A stretch of 64,000 bases of DNA from Natrinema sp. HArc-T2. Lineage in GTDB: Archaea; Halobacteriota; Halobacteria; Halobacteriales; Natrialbaceae. Under the pieces are notes generated by a model. The model saw only the letters and a list, made by a program, of their open reading frames with translations. It was not told the origin of the DNA and searched no databases. The position numbers were made by a program, and so were the translations under genes. Numbering within the stretch: the first letter of the stretch is position 1; each line of letters opens with the position of its first letter. The stretch is from contig NZ_JBGUAZ010000002.1 of assembly GCF_041821085.1 (NCBI RefSeq), positions 496,001-560,000 of the forward strand, given 5' to 3'. Of the stretch, positions 39,061-48,418 are shown piece by piece.

Positions 39061-39070
39061 CATAAAAAGG
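39061..39070 (-). promoter_or_regulatory. TATA box of the PCNA gene
   Basis: On the minus strand it reads CCTTTTTATG, about 29 bases ahead of the ATG at 39036. This fixes a leaderless start at MFKA and rules out the in-frame ATG at 39063, which lies inside the box. Confidence 0.65.
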
Positions 39071-39274
39071 CACCCTTTACGGGTGACAGCGGGACCGCGG
39101 CGTGTCTGGAGCGATCGGCTGCTCGTCCGGAACCAGTCTGTCAGCCGATACGAATCGCGCCGGTCGCCCTCGAGCCACAGGAGACGATCGCATGGCGTCC
39201 AACGGGACGATCGGTACCGTCCGCGGCAGGCTGCGGTGTTTTGAGGATGGCGCTGGTAGCCCTTCGAACGACGT

Positions 39275-40246
39275 ATGCACGTGACCGTACTCAGCACGGG
39301 CGGCACGATCGCGAGCACCGGCGGCGACGACGGTGCATCGCCGACCAAGCGAGGGAACGAACTCGTCAGCGCGGTCCCCGAGTTGGCGGACTATGCGGAC
39401 ATCGATGTCGAACAGGTCGCCCAGATTCCGAGCTTCGAGATGGACGCCGCAACGCTCGAGTCGATCGGCGACCGGGTTCGCGAACTCGACGAGGACGTGA
39501 GCGTCGACGCGGTCGTCATCACCCACGGCACGGATACGATCGAAGAGACGGCGTACTATCTCGATGTTACGATCCAGCCGGAGACACCGGTTTTCCTGAC
39601 TGGCGCGCAACGCCGCCCGGACGAGTACAGCCCGGACGGGCCGTCGAACCTGCTCACGGCGTTTCGAGCCGCTGACGCGTTCGACACCCGCGGCCACGGT
39701 GGCGTTTTCGTGGCGTTCAACGAGACGATCCACGCCGCACGACGCGTCACGAAGACCCACACCTCGAAGCTCGAGACCTTCTGCTCCGTCGGAACGGGTC
39801 CGGTCGCCACCGTCGACCGGAACGGCGTTGCGATTCATCGGACACCGGAGAGCGAATCGACCCACGTTCCGGCCACCTCGCTCGCGGCGGCCGTCTACAC
39901 GGTCACAAGCGCCAGCGGCGTCACGGGCGAGCTGCTCGAGGCGGCACTCGAGCGGGGCGCGGACGGCCTCGTCGTCGAAGGGACGGGCCTCGGAAACGCG
40001 ACGAAAGAACTCGGAACCGCCGTCCGCGACGCGATCGGCGAGGGGGTGCCGGTCGTGGTCACGTCGCGCTGTCTCGAGGGCCGAACCGCGCCCGTCTACG
40101 GCGGGGTCGGTGGTGGCGACCGGCTTCGAGAGTACGGCGCGATCTTCGCGGGCGATTTGCCGGCACAGAAGGCCCGCATCAAACTGACGCTGGCGTTGGC
40201 CGCATACGATGACGAGGAGTCGATTCGGCGGACGTTCGCCGACTGA
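39275..40246 (+). CDS. ansA: L-asparaginase
   Basis: A 323-residue amidohydrolase turning asparagine into aspartate and ammonia. Both threonine motifs are intact: STGGTIAS near residues 7-14 and [11 protein letters not shown] near 83-93. The C-terminal [17 protein letters not shown] is typical of the family. It lacks the long N-terminal extension of GatD, so a role in Glu-tRNA(Gln) amidation is unlikely. No signal peptide, so cytoplasmic. Confidence 0.92.
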   Translation: MHVTVLSTGGTIASTGGDDGASPTKRGNELVSAVPELADYADIDVEQVAQIPSFEMDAATLESIGDRVRELDEDVSVDAVVITHGTDTIEETAYYLDVTIQPETPVFLTGAQRRPDEYSPDGPSNLLTAFRAADAFDTRGHGGVFVAFNETIHAARRVTKTHTSKLETFCSVGTGPVATVDRNGVAIHRTPESESTHVPATSLAAAVYTVTSASGVTGELLEAALERGADGLVVEGTGLGNATKELGTAVRDAIGEGVPVVVTSRCLEGRTAPVYGGVGGGDRLREYGAIFAGDLPAQKARIKLTLALAAYDDEESIRRTFAD

Positions 40247-40267
40247 TTGGCTGCCGTCCGATCACGT

Positions 40268-41167
40268 TCAGATGTAGTCGCCCTCGCTCTCGTATATCGA
40301 TGGGTCGTCTTCGTACTTCTGGGCGATCGTCTCCAGCGTCTGGAACTCGGCGTTCTCGTGGCTCTCGACGTACTGAATGAACTCTTCTAAGTGTGCGATC
40401 ATGTGGGGGAGCCCGTGGAGGTCCGGATGGATCGTGAACGTGTAGACGCCCGCGCCGCGGCGATTGTAGAGGAAGTCGAACTGCCGTTTGTAGTACTGTT
40501 CGTACATCATCTTCGGGTCCTTGTACCCGGCATGGTAGAGCGGCTGTTTGATGAACAGCATCGGGGGAATATCGTCACGGTACCAGCTGATCGGGATCTC
40601 GACCACGTCGGTCTCCTCGCCGTACTCGTAGGGTTCCATCCACGTCTCCGGGTCCTGATCGTACTGGATCGGCGTCCAGTCGTCGCCTTTCCGCATCCAG
40701 CCGGGTTCGAACTCGCGTTCCATCAGGCTGCTGTCGTACAGGAATCCGTGTTCCTCGACGAGTTCCGGCGTGTTCTCGCTGAACTCCCACCAGCTCGCAC
40801 GGTGGCCGACCGGCTCCTCGCCGGTGACGTCCTCGATCAGGTCGATCGAGACCTCGAGGATCGCGTCTTCCTGCTCGCGCGAGAGGTCCGTCGGGTTCTC
40901 GTGGGAGTAGCCGTGGACACCGAGCTCGTGGCCAGCGGCCGCGACCGCTTCGATCTCGTCGCGGAACGTCTCGAGCGTGTGGCCCGGCACGTACCACGAG
41001 GTCGAGATGTCCTCGTCCTCGAACAGCTGCAGGAGACGTGGAATGCCCTCGTTTCCTGCCGAGAGCCCGCGTGACAGATCCGCTGGTGAGTCCGCACCGC
41101 CGTACGAGCCTAACCAGCCGGCGACACAGTCCGCGTCGACACCGATCGCGACGTCAATATCTCCCAT
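40268..41167 (-). CDS. Polysaccharide deacetylase family protein (NodB fold)
   Basis: A 299-residue cytoplasmic-looking protein of the NodB-type carbohydrate esterase 4 superfamily. The first metal/catalytic Asp is in GVDADCVAGW, the His pair in ELGVHGYSHENP, an Arg/Trp motif in VGHRASWWEFS, and a C-terminal TFTIHPDLHG holds the catalytic His. The length and lack of signal peptide resemble PuuE/allantoinase-like members, so the substrate may be a small amide rather than a polysaccharide. Starts at ATG 41167; the upstream part of the open frame is not protein-like. Confidence 0.82.
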   Translation of the reverse strand: MGDIDVAIGVDADCVAGWLGSYGGADSPADLSRGLSAGNEGIPRLLQLFEDEDISTSWYVPGHTLETFRDEIEAVAAAGHELGVHGYSHENPTDLSREQEDAILEVSIDLIEDVTGEEPVGHRASWWEFSENTPELVEEHGFLYDSSLMEREFEPGWMRKGDDWTPIQYDQDPETWMEPYEYGEETDVVEIPISWYRDDIPPMLFIKQPLYHAGYKDPKMMYEQYYKRQFDFLYNRRGAGVYTFTIHPDLHGLPHMIAHLEEFIQYVESHENAEFQTLETIAQKYEDDPSIYESEGDYI

Positions 41168-41386
41168 GATAACACCGCTCCCGTATTCGACCTGCCGGCT
41201 AATAGTGATCCTCCCTGCCGGAGATATCGACCGATTCAATCCTCTGATGACACTCTCTCGAGCCGAACAGTGGCTCGAGGTGATCGACCCCAAGGCCTCG
41301 GTGTGGGGCCGGACACGTCTCCCCGGCCATCCGCCATGCTTACCCGCGGCGACTTCCTACGCCCGTACTAACTGACGAGAGTCTCT

Positions 41387-42163
41387 ATGGCAGGCAAAGA
41401 CCACTACTACAACAAGGCGAAACAGGAGGGGTACCGCTCACGAGCGGCCTACAAGCTCAAACAACTCGACGATCTCGAGGGTGTCTTCGACCGCGACGAT
41501 ACGGTTGTGGACCTCGGGGCCGCACCGGGTGGCTGGCTCGAGGTCGCCGCCGAGGAGGTCGGTCCGCAGGGGAACGTGATCGGCGTCGACTTCCAGCGGA
41601 TCAAGGACTTCGAGGATCACGACAACGTCGAGACGCTCCGCGGGGACATGACCGAGGAGAAAACGCGTGACCGCGTCATCGACGCCGCCGGCGGCTCGGT
41701 CGATGCTGTCATTTCGGACATGGCACCGAATATGTCCGGCGAGTACTCGCTCGATCAGGCCCGCTCGCTGCACCTCGCGCGGCAGGCATTCGAGACCGCC
41801 CTCGAACTCCTCGACAGCGGCGGGGACTTCGTGGTGAAGGTCTTCGAAGGGCCGGACGTCGACGATTTCCGAGCCGACGTCGAGGAGGAGTTCCAGTACG
41901 TCCGCGCGACGTCTCCCAAAGCGAGCCGCGACGAGTCCTCCGAGATCTACCTCATCGGCAAGGGGCGGCTCACTGCGCCGGTGCGCCCGGGCGACGAACT
42001 CGAGGTCGAGATCGTCGATGTCGGCAGCGAGGGCGATGGTATCGCGTCGGTCGAGGGCTACCGGCTGTTCGTGCCGGGTGCAGAGGTTGGCGAGACCGTC
42101 GATGTCCGCGTCGAGGATATGAAACCGAACTTCGGGTTCGCACAGCGTCTCGACCGCGACTAA
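41387..42163 (+). CDS. rlmE: 23S rRNA 2'-O-uridine methyltransferase RlmE with TRAM domain
   Basis: A 258-residue FtsJ-type enzyme. The start KDHYYNKAKQEGYRSRAAYKL, the SAM motif VDLGAAPGGWLEV, the catalytic Asp in ISDMAPNMSG and the Lys in FVVKVFEG form the K-D-K-E set. The last 60 residues (about 198-258, VRPGDELEVEIVDVGSEGDG) are a TRAM RNA-binding domain, a fusion usual in haloarchaea but absent from bacterial RlmE. Its stop codon directly abuts that of the convergent RHH gene. Confidence 0.94.
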   Translation: MAGKDHYYNKAKQEGYRSRAAYKLKQLDDLEGVFDRDDTVVDLGAAPGGWLEVAAEEVGPQGNVIGVDFQRIKDFEDHDNVETLRGDMTEEKTRDRVIDAAGGSVDAVISDMAPNMSGEYSLDQARSLHLARQAFETALELLDSGGDFVVKVFEGPDVDDFRADVEEEFQYVRATSPKASRDESSEIYLIGKGRLTAPVRPGDELEVEIVDVGSEGDGIASVEGYRLFVPGAEVGETVDVRVEDMKPNFGFAQRLDRD

Positions 42164-42340
42164 TCACTCCTGGTTCTCGAGGCGGTCGTGGCGCTTGTCG
42201 ATCTCGTCTAGGATGTCCAGATTCTTTCGAATCGAGGACCGAATCGCGTCGCTGCGGTTGACGAACTTCCCGTCGTCGCCGACGTGATCGTCTAAATCAT
42301 CGAGGAGTTCCTGCGGGATTTCGACGCTGATCTTGGGCAT
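42164..42340 (-). CDS. CopG-type ribbon-helix-helix protein
   Basis: A 58-residue DNA-binding protein. The beta strand MPKISVEIPQELLDDLDDHV is followed by the helix pair FVNRSDAIRSSIRKNL typical of ribbon-helix-helix dimers. No toxin gene is next to it, so a stand-alone repressor is more likely than an antitoxin. ATG 42340 was chosen over an upstream in-frame start because it begins the strand. Confidence 0.82.
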   Translation of the reverse strand: MPKISVEIPQELLDDLDDHVGDDGKFVNRSDAIRSSIRKNLDILDEIDKRHDRLENQE

Positions 42341-42400
42341 CAGTTGGCAACCCGTTCGCACGGTTCCGACTTAAGGGTGGTTGGTCGCGTCGTCCACTCG

Positions 42401-44737
42401 TCACTCCGTGGTCGCCACCTCGGCGTCTTCGGCATCGGGGTCGACTGTTGGCCCGCCGCCACCGCCGAACAGCCGCCCGCCGCCGGTCAGCACGTAGAGG
42501 ATGGCGAGGCCGATCAGGTAGGTGAGCGCGATCGGGAAGGCAACCAGAAACATCGTGAGTACGCCCTTCGGACTGGCGAAGGCGGCGAGAGCGAAGATCC
42601 CGACGACGATCGGTCGCCAGCGCTCGAGCATCGCGCGATAGCTGACGATGCCGCCCACGTGGAACAGCGCCATCGTGACGATGATGTTCAGCAGGAAGCC
42701 GATGCCGACAGTCGTGAAGATCACGAGCCAGAAGAAGTTCTTGATCCGATAGGAGATGACCATCCCGTTGCTGATCGCATCGGAGACCAGATACGAGATG
42801 ATCGACGGTGCGATCCAGAAAAAGCCGAGGTAGGTGCCAACGGCAAAGCCGACGAGCAGGGAGCCACCCCAGACGACGAACGTGCGCCGGTCGCCGTAGA
42901 CCAGTCCGCGCTCTTTGGCGGCCGGCCAGGCGTAGTACAGGATCAGCGGCAGGACGGCGACAGCTGCGAGCAGGGTCCCGAATTTCACCTCGAAGATCAG
43001 CACCTCGACGGGATGTAAGGCGATGACGATGTCCATCTGATTGATGAGTTCCTGCAGGGTCATCCCCTCGGGATCGACATCGTTGCGGACGGCGACTTCG
43101 TTGAGGACATCCTGTGGAACCCGACTGAGAAACAGGGCGAACACGTCCCGGAGCCCACCCGAATAGAGCCAGAAAAAGGTCCCGCCGGCGACGAGCATGA
43201 ACAGGCCGACGATGTGGAACATCTTCGAGGAGAGACTACTGAGGATGAACATGATGTCGTAGCCGTAGCCGCCGATGTCGTCTTCGGTCGTCTCGTCCTC
43301 GGTAAAGGGATCGAGCATACCGGCGGCAGTACTCGCAAGTAGACTTTCGTCCTCGCCGGACTCGCTGGCTCCACTGCCTGCGTCGGCGCTGCCGGCACTG
43401 CCTGCAGACGTGGGGTCGCCGCCCTCGGCTGCGTCGAGCGAATCGAACCGATCGAGGATGGCCTGGGCTTTCTCCCGGTTGTCGTCGTACATCGCCTCCC
43501 GGGAGTACTCGAGCGCCTGGTCTTCGCTCATATTCTGGAAGACTGGCGTCGGGATGTCAGCGATGTCCTCGGCCGCGAGCGTCTCGAAGTCGATGTCCTC
43601 GTGGGTGTCGGCACGCCGAATGTCGTCTTCACGCGGATACACTGGGCCCTGGAGGACGCGAATCGTGTAGCCGAGCAGGACGACGAAGCCGACGGCGGCG
43701 GCGATGATCACCCCGACCGCGACGTCGCCGGCGAGGCCGTGTGTGTTCGCCGTCGTCTCGAGACCGAGCGGTCCCGTCGGTCGAATCAGGTCGGGGAGGG
43801 CGGGGAAGACCACCTCGTGGAGGTAGCCGAATGCGCCCTGGTTGACGGCGGCGGCGACGACGACTGCAATGGCAGCGAGAGCACCGCCGAACTGGAGGAG
43901 GCGTCGCTTGACGTGGTCGGTCCCCGTTCCTTCGGAGTTCGCCGCCCCGCGTCGGCGAACGTTGGAGACGACCTTCGAGAGACCGAGACTGAAGATATAG
44001 AGGATGATCATCGGCATCGCCCACATGATCTGTGTGAACGGATCCGGCGGCGAGAACACGGCCCCGAAGGCGGCGATGAGGACGAACGCGTGTCGCCACC
44101 GGTTACGGAACGTCTCGTAGGGAACGATCTCGGTGTAAGCCAGAATGCTCATCATGAGCGGCAACTGGGCGGCGAGTCCGAACGACAGCGTCAACAGCGC
44201 CATGAACTCGGTGAACTCGGTGATGCCGAAGCTCGGTTTGATACCGGCGCTGACGGCGTTCTTTGCGAGGAACGCGAACGCGAAGGGGAAGAAGACGCTG
44301 TAGGCGTAGACGATCCCGCCGACGAACAGCGACAGCGACAGCCCGACGAAGCCGGCGACGTACCCTTTCGAAATCGGCACGACGCTGTGGTAGCCACGCC
44401 GGCGAATCGCATCTCGGGAGAAAAAGAGCAATGCGGGAATCGCGACGATGATCCCCGTAATCATCCCGATCTTGGCCTGTAAGAGGATCACCTCGAACGG
44501 CGTCCGCGTGATGATGTCGGTCGAGTCGGCGACCGTCTGGCCCATCTGCTTTGTCGCGGTCGCCTCGAGGAAGTCCCAGATGACCATGCGAAGGGCATAG
44601 AAGGAGCCGATAAAGCCCACGAGAAACACGATGAACACCTTCTGGAGGTGTTGCTGGGCGCTCGAGAGGAGTGTGCCGACCGTTTCCCGGCCGGTGTTGA
44701 TGGCGCGGGCGGTATCCTCGTCGAGGGCAGAACTCAT
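42401..44737 (-). CDS. tatC2: Twin-arginine translocase TatCt (double TatC)
   Basis: A 778-residue membrane protein with two complete TatC units fused head to tail, about 14 transmembrane helices. The first unit begins QQHLQKVFIVFLVG, with EFMALLTLSFGLAAQLPLMM. The linker of the two units (about 350-500) is an acidic soluble region with repeated Gly/Ser/Ala. The second unit has PVEVLIFEVKFGTLLA. This double form exists only in haloarchaea, where Tat is the main export route. It is divergent from tatC1, and the pair supplies receptors for Tat substrates such as the halocyanins and the DUF4397 protein in this window. Confidence 0.93.
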   Translation of the reverse strand: MSSALDEDTARAINTGRETVGTLLSSAQQHLQKVFIVFLVGFIGSFYALRMVIWDFLEATATKQMGQTVADSTDIITRTPFEVILLQAKIGMITGIIVAIPALLFFSRDAIRRRGYHSVVPISKGYVAGFVGLSLSLFVGGIVYAYSVFFPFAFAFLAKNAVSAGIKPSFGITEFTEFMALLTLSFGLAAQLPLMMSILAYTEIVPYETFRNRWRHAFVLIAAFGAVFSPPDPFTQIMWAMPMIILYIFSLGLSKVVSNVRRRGAANSEGTGTDHVKRRLLQFGGALAAIAVVVAAAVNQGAFGYLHEVVFPALPDLIRPTGPLGLETTANTHGLAGDVAVGVIIAAAVGFVVLLGYTIRVLQGPVYPREDDIRRADTHEDIDFETLAAEDIADIPTPVFQNMSEDQALEYSREAMYDDNREKAQAILDRFDSLDAAEGGDPTSAGSAGSADAGSGASESGEDESLLASTAAGMLDPFTEDETTEDDIGGYGYDIMFILSSLSSKMFHIVGLFMLVAGGTFFWLYSGGLRDVFALFLSRVPQDVLNEVAVRNDVDPEGMTLQELINQMDIVIALHPVEVLIFEVKFGTLLAAVAVLPLILYYAWPAAKERGLVYGDRRTFVVWGGSLLVGFAVGTYLGFFWIAPSIISYLVSDAISNGMVISYRIKNFFWLVIFTTVGIGFLLNIIVTMALFHVGGIVSYRAMLERWRPIVVGIFALAAFASPKGVLTMFLVAFPIALTYLIGLAILYVLTGGGRLFGGGGGPTVDPDAEDAEVATTE

Positions 44738-44758
44738 TGGGTTGGGGTAACTGACATC

Positions 44759-44768
44759 CAGTTATCAA
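44759..44768 (-). promoter_or_regulatory. TATA box of tatC2
   Basis: Minus-strand TTGATAACTG is centred about 27 bases before the tatC2 start. Leaderless transcription is expected. Confidence 0.5.
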
Positions 44769-44844
44769 CCTTTCGAGTGGATATGCGGGGGCGACGCCCG
44801 AGCGAACGACCTTCTCACTCTCGTCCGGTCACCGTAAGAAAAAG

Positions 44845-44852
44845 GCCTATAA
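44845..44852 (+). promoter_or_regulatory. TATA box of tatC1
   Basis: GCCTATAA is centred about 29 bases before the tatC1 ATG. The two tatC genes therefore have separate TATA boxes in a 140-base divergent promoter region. Confidence 0.55.
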
Positions 44853-44877
44853 CCGGTGGCCTATCACTATCCCGTAG

Positions 44878-45804
44878 ATGTCGGACGAGTCGGTGGATGA
44901 CCGCGACCTCGAGGGTCTCCCAGAGCCACAGAACGGCTCCGACGAGCAGCAGCCACCGATCGCGGACGCCGCTGCCGCGGACTCACCGAACGTAGAGACC
45001 GACGGCGAAGGCGTCGTCGGCGATCACCCGTCTCCCGAGCCGACGTATCCAGACTCTGACGATGACATCGGTGGGGTCTCGACGCCGCCGGGCGACGAGG
45101 AGATGCCCCTGGCCGATCACATCGAGGAGATGGTGCTTCGGCTGGCAGTCGTATTGCTGTTCGGCGCCGGTGGGACGGCGATCGGCCTGTTGTGGGCCTC
45201 ACAGGCCATCGAGTTCGTCTGGTTCTCTGTCTTCCCATCCGGCAGCAATGCGCCGCCACCACACGTCTACCAGCCCCTCGAGCTGTGGCTGACCCGGATC
45301 AAGGTCGCGTCGCTGCTCGGGATCATGGTCGCGCTGCCGGCGTTCGTCTACGAGTGTTACCTGTTCATGCGACCGGGGCTGTATCCAAACGAGCGCAAAT
45401 ATTATCTCGCGGCCGTGCCGACGAGCGTCGTGCTCGGGGCGGTTGGCATGCTGTTTTCGTACGTCCTCGTGTTACCGATCCTCTTTCAGTACTTCACCTA
45501 CTACGCCGAGGACAGTGCGATCGTTGCCTACGCACTCGGCGAGACGTTCAATCTGGTCATCACGCTGATGGGCTTTCTCGCCATCGTCTTCCAGATTCCG
45601 CTCTTTATCATGCTCGCGATCATGATGGGCGTGACGACCCGTCGCTGGCTGGCTCAGAAGCGCCTGTACTTCTGGGCGGCGTTCGCGGGGCTGTCCTTTA
45701 TGTTCACGCTCGATCCGACGGGGATGGCCCCGATTCTCGTGGCCGTCACCATGATCCTGCTGTTCGAGGGAACGCTGTTCATCCTGAAGTGGGTCGGACG
45801 ATAG
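44878..45804 (+). CDS. tatC1: Twin-arginine translocase TatCo (single TatC)
   Basis: A 308-residue TatC with an unusually long acidic N-terminal tail (about 80 residues) and six transmembrane helices. The family signature MPLADHIEEMVLRL, FVYECYLFMRPGLYPNERKYY and the later FNLVITLMGFLAIVFQIPL are present. It recognises the twin-arginine signals of folded exported proteins. In Haloferax both TatCo and TatCt are essential, so both copies here are probably active. Confidence 0.94.
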   Translation: MSDESVDDRDLEGLPEPQNGSDEQQPPIADAAAADSPNVETDGEGVVGDHPSPEPTYPDSDDDIGGVSTPPGDEEMPLADHIEEMVLRLAVVLLFGAGGTAIGLLWASQAIEFVWFSVFPSGSNAPPPHVYQPLELWLTRIKVASLLGIMVALPAFVYECYLFMRPGLYPNERKYYLAAVPTSVVLGAVGMLFSYVLVLPILFQYFTYYAEDSAIVAYALGETFNLVITLMGFLAIVFQIPLFIMLAIMMGVTTRRWLAQKRLYFWAAFAGLSFMFTLDPTGMAPILVAVTMILLFEGTLFILKWVGR

Positions 45805-45896
45805 CCAATCGATGTCGTGTTCTCTCCTCGCGTGTCGGCACCAGACCGTCTCCGCATACTGTCGACCAACACGGCTCATCCATCGATCGAACGCGA

Positions 45897-45935
45897 GACA
45901 CGATCGAGCCCGCACGGACTGTTGGCCGACCGTAT
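45897..45935 (+). repeat. Intergenic repeat family C, copy 2
   Basis: 39 bases aligned without gaps to 37669-37707. Lies between tatC1 and the NasA-like gene. Confidence 0.55.
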
Positions 45936-45974
45936 CACTGACCTGTGTTTCTTCGATCGGCGGAGGTGGGTGCC

Positions 45975-48080
45975 GTGACTGACCACGTCCCGTCGACGTG
46001 TATGCGGTGTGCAGTCGGCTGTGGACTCCGCCAGCAGCCAGCCGACCAGGGGGACGGCCTCGAGGCCGTCAGCGGCGATCCCGCTCACCCGGTCAGCCGA
46101 GGATCGGCATGCCGTCGTGGCATCCGAGAGACCGCCGATCCGGACGGCGAGCGGCTGACCCGCCCGCTCGTTCGTGAGGACGGTGAACTCGTCGCGACGA
46201 CCTGGGAGTCCGCACTCGAGCGCGCGGCCAACGGACTCGAAACCGCGCTCGCCCGGAGCAGCGACGCCGTCGCCGTACTGGGCAGCGGCCAGCAGACGAC
46301 CGAGGCTGCCTACGCGCTGGGGAAACTCGCCCGCGGTGGCTTCGGCACGCGGTACTACGACGCCAACACGACGCTCTGTATGGCCTCGGCAGTGACTGCC
46401 TACTACGACGCCTTTGGCAGCGACGCACCGCCGCCGACCTACGATGACATTCCCGTGGCCAAGCGCCACATCGTCTGGGGTGCGAACCCGGCGGTCGCGC
46501 ACCCAGTCCTGTTTCGCTGGATTCGTCAGTCTGCAGCCGAAGACGACTCCCGACTCATCGTTGTCGATCCCGTTCACAGCGAAACCGCCGCAGCTGCCGA
46601 CTACCACGTCCCGCTCAAGCCCGGCAGCGATCTCGCACTCGCGCGGGCTGTCCTCGCTCGCGTCCTCGAGACCGACCGGGTTGACGAGGGCTTCGTGTCC
46701 CAGGCGACGACCGGGTTCGACACGCTCCGCGCGGACCTCCCCGACGCGGCTACAGCCGCCGAACGGGCGGGCGTCTCGATGACCGATGTCGACAAGTTAG
46801 CCGACGCGCTCGCTGTTCCGGCGCTTCTGTACTGGGGAATGGGAATCAACCAGAGTGTCAACGGGACCGCGACCGCGGGTGCGCTGATCGATCTGTGTCT
46901 CGCAACCGGCAACCTCCGACCGGGTTCGGGACCGTTCTCACTGACTGGCCAGGCAAACTCGATGGGAACCCGCGTCTGTTCAGCGAAGGGGACCTGGCCC
47001 GGCCACCGCCCGTTCGGCGATCCCGATCACCGCAGGACGGTTGCCGAGGCGTGGGACGTCTCGGTTTCTCGGCTGCCCGACGATCCGGGACCGGGGCCGG
47101 TCGGACTCGTCGACGCGATCGACGACGAGATCGACGCAGTCTACGCGGTCGCAACTAACCCCGTCGCGGGCATGCCCGACACGACGCGCGTCCGCGAGCA
47201 GCTTGCGGACGCGTTCCTCGTTGTTCAGGACGCCTTCCGCAGCGAGACGGTCGCATACGCCGATGTCGTCCTGCCTGCGGCGACGTGGGGCGAGACCGAG
47301 GGGACGACGATGTCGATGGACCGGACCGTCTCCCGGGTGCGGGCCGCGACGGAACCGCCGGGGGTGGCCCGAACGGACCTCGAGATCATCGGCTCCCTCG
47401 CTGCTCGCCTCGTTCCTGACCTGTTCGACAGCGCACTCGAGCCCGCCGCGGTCTTCGAGGAGTTCGCGGCGCTAACTGCCGACACGCCGGCCGACTGTTC
47501 GGGAATTAGTTACGAGCGCCTCGCGGCCGAGCGCGCGGTTCGCTGGCCGGCACCTGCGGCGGATGGCTCGGCTGGGTATCGATATTACACCAGTGGAGCG
47601 GCGGGCGAGTCGTGGACGTTCCCCATATCGTCCGGTCGCGTGCAGTTCTCGAGTGGCGAGGCGCGACCGCTGCCCGACCCACCTGACGATGCCTACCCGT
47701 TGACGCTGACGACCGCACGCCAGCCGGACGCGTACAACACTGGGGTGCGGTCCCGCGACGAGGTGGGGCCACCGACGGCGCGGCTCAGCCCGGCGACGGC
47801 AGCCGCGTTCGCGGACGGCCTCGAGCAGTCCACTGACGACCACGCTGACGACGGGCGGCTGGCACGCCTCGGTTCCCGGCGTGCTGCGGTCACCGTCCGC
47901 GTCGAACCAGACGCGGCGATCCCCGATGGCGTCGTCTGGCTGCCGATCCACCATCCGAGCGTCAACGCCCTCACGACAGCCGCCGTCGATCCACGGTCGA
48001 AGGAGCCGAACTTCAAACAGTGTGCGGTTCGCCTCGAGCCGCCCCAACCGGACCGCGAGAGCCGTCTCGACGGACCCTGA
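45975..48080 (+). CDS. nasA: NasA-like assimilatory nitrate reductase (molybdopterin enzyme)
   Basis: A 701-residue molybdo-bis-PGD oxidoreductase. An N-terminal 4Fe-4S motif C-x2-C-x3-C (CMRCAVGCG) with a fourth Cys in GSACRRG is followed by the PGD-binding body. The NTTLCMASAV motif carries the Cys expected to bind Mo, as in assimilatory and periplasmic nitrate reductases. The C-terminal DHV/ILSxxx-type dinucleotide domain has LTTARQPDAYNTG. No signal peptide, so cytoplasmic. The GTG at 45975 is preferred because the frame upstream is non-coding-like. No nitrite reductase, nitrate transporter or ferredoxin gene is adjacent, so the enzyme could have another substrate. Confidence 0.78.
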   Translation: MTDHVPSTCMRCAVGCGLRQQPADQGDGLEAVSGDPAHPVSRGSACRRGIRETADPDGERLTRPLVREDGELVATTWESALERAANGLETALARSSDAVAVLGSGQQTTEAAYALGKLARGGFGTRYYDANTTLCMASAVTAYYDAFGSDAPPPTYDDIPVAKRHIVWGANPAVAHPVLFRWIRQSAAEDDSRLIVVDPVHSETAAAADYHVPLKPGSDLALARAVLARVLETDRVDEGFVSQATTGFDTLRADLPDAATAAERAGVSMTDVDKLADALAVPALLYWGMGINQSVNGTATAGALIDLCLATGNLRPGSGPFSLTGQANSMGTRVCSAKGTWPGHRPFGDPDHRRTVAEAWDVSVSRLPDDPGPGPVGLVDAIDDEIDAVYAVATNPVAGMPDTTRVREQLADAFLVVQDAFRSETVAYADVVLPAATWGETEGTTMSMDRTVSRVRAATEPPGVARTDLEIIGSLAARLVPDLFDSALEPAAVFEEFAALTADTPADCSGISYERLAAERAVRWPAPAADGSAGYRYYTSGAAGESWTFPISSGRVQFSSGEARPLPDPPDDAYPLTLTTARQPDAYNTGVRSRDEVGPPTARLSPATAAAFADGLEQSTDDHADDGRLARLGSRRAAVTVRVEPDAAIPDGVVWLPIHHPSVNALTTAAVDPRSKEPNFKQCAVRLEPPQPDRESRLDGP

Positions 48081-48101
48081 CCGCTGCCGTTTTCGAGCGT
48101 G

Positions 48102-48109
48102 TATTTATC
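48102..48109 (+). promoter_or_regulatory. TATA box of the amphi-Trp gene
   Basis: TATTTATC is centred about 28 bases before the ATG at 48134. Confidence 0.5.
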
Positions 48110-48133
48110 AACTGTCGGAACGTACTGGGATGT

Positions 48134-48418
48134 ATGCCAGAAGAAGTGCTGTTCAAATCCGAAACCGACATGAACAGAAGCGAAATCGCGTCGTTACTCC
48201 GTCGCGTCGCGGACAACCTGGATGCCGGCGAGGCGATCACGCTCTCGGCTGGTTCCGACTCCGTCACGCTCGAGCCGCCGGCGCGGCCGACCTTCGAGGT
48301 CAAAGCCGAACGTGAAGGGCCCACCAACGCGCCCGGTGAACTGTCCATCGAGTTCGAACTCGAGTGGGACGAGGATGGCGGCGACGGCGGCACCGGCGGC
48401 GATCTGTCCATCGAGTAA
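48134..48418 (+). CDS. Amphi-Trp domain protein
   Basis: A 94-residue protein matching the small amphi-Trp family, known from haloarchaea and some bacteria. Recognisable parts are MPEEVLFKSE, LLRRVADNLDAGEAITLSAG and the closing FELEWDE strand, followed by a Gly/Asp tail. Function unknown for the family. Starts at the ATG at 48134 with a TATA box at the usual distance. Confidence 0.78.
   Translation: MPEEVLFKSETDMNRSEIASLLRRVADNLDAGEAITLSAGSDSVTLEPPARPTFEVKAEREGPTNAPGELSIEFELEWDEDGGDGGTGGDLSIE

Noticed and set aside
39037..39063. Upstream ATG for PCNA
   Set aside because: The TATA box overlaps it, and the family starts at MFKA.
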